From Belliella calami (lineage in GTDB: Bacteria > Bacteroidota > Bacteroidia > Cytophagales > Cyclobacteriaceae): a stretch of DNA of 44,793 nucleotides. Both the position numbers and the translations under genes were made by a program. The DNA is taken from assembly GCF_022549695.1 (NCBI RefSeq), contig NZ_JAKZGS010000026.1:1-44793 (forward strand). Direction: 5' to 3'. Below, piece after piece: positions 44,737 through 44,793 of this stretch (positions are counted from its first letter, which is position 1; every line of letters starts with the position of its first letter). The notes under the pieces were generated by a model. The model had not been told where the DNA came from, searched no databases, and saw nothing but the letters and a program-made list of their open reading frames with translations.

Positions 44737-44793
44737 TTATAATCTGGAAAAAGAATCCCCTGTGGGTTATATTTTGGGGGTTTGTCATGATCT

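Overview
The window looks like a chromosomal segment of a low-GC Bacteroidota. Supporting features are a paired SusC/SusD system, secreted proteins whose signal peptides end in A-Q, weak Shine-Dalgarno sequences, and AT-rich intergenic DNA. The sulfide:quinone oxidoreductase, MBL-rhodanese and YeeE/YedE set fits Cytophagales (Cyclobacteriaceae-like), but the genus is an inference. No rRNA, tRNA, CRISPR array, transposase or phage gene was seen.

Layout. (1) 1-4150: the tail of an off-edge gene, a small hypothetical gene, an MBOAT O-acyltransferase with an AlgX/AlgJ-like partner (polysaccharide O-acetylation), and a small exported membrane protein. (2) 4464-14900: an island of reduced-sulfur genes. 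On the plus strand are a TauE/SafE exporter and a two-gene YeeE/YedE transporter. On the minus strand are a type II sulfide:quinone oxidoreductase, an MBL-fold persulfide dioxygenase fused to two rhodanese domains, an outer-membrane porin, a SoxB-like metallophosphoesterase, an exported DsrE-like protein, a DoxX-like membrane protein and a small hypothetical protein. (3) 15686-27239: a LacI-family regulator and a complete myo-inositol catabolic operon, iolJ-iolB-iolC-iolD-transporter-iolA-iolE-iolG. (4) 27675-33725: a SusC/SusD pair and a secreted purple-acid-type phosphatase. The same 16-bp palindrome, ATGCAAACCTTTGCAT, lies upstream of iolJ and upstream of susC, so the SusCD pair is probably part of the inositol regulon. 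(5) 33898-43032: a second carbohydrate locus with a predicted secreted toroid enzyme, a DUF4861 lipoprotein, a GH88/GH105 unsaturated-uronyl hydrolase, a FucP-like MFS transporter, a second LacI regulator, a RhaM-type mutarotase and a GH29 alpha-L-fucosidase. (6) 43211-44793: two family 2 glycosyltransferase genes, the last apparently broken.

How the parts may work together. The inositol block encodes each step from myo-inositol to the propanoyl/acetyl-CoA level, plus an inner-membrane Na+ symporter. The shared operator adds an outer-membrane import system, and the exported phosphatase next to it suggests, without proof, that the natural substrate could be a phosphorylated or otherwise conjugated inositol. 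In the sulfur block SQR would make persulfide in the membrane, the MBL-rhodanese would oxidise or transfer it, TauE would export sulfite, and YeeE/YedE would move thiosulfate or sulfur. The SoxB-like/DsrE/DoxX/porin cluster looks like an undescribed periplasmic branch of the same chemistry.

Intergenic DNA holds several repeat types: a degenerate dispersed element of roughly 90 bp (five likely copies), a hairpin-rich GC repeat and a 26-bp tandem duplication before iolJ, and five short repeats at 21-22 bp spacing between iolE and iolG.
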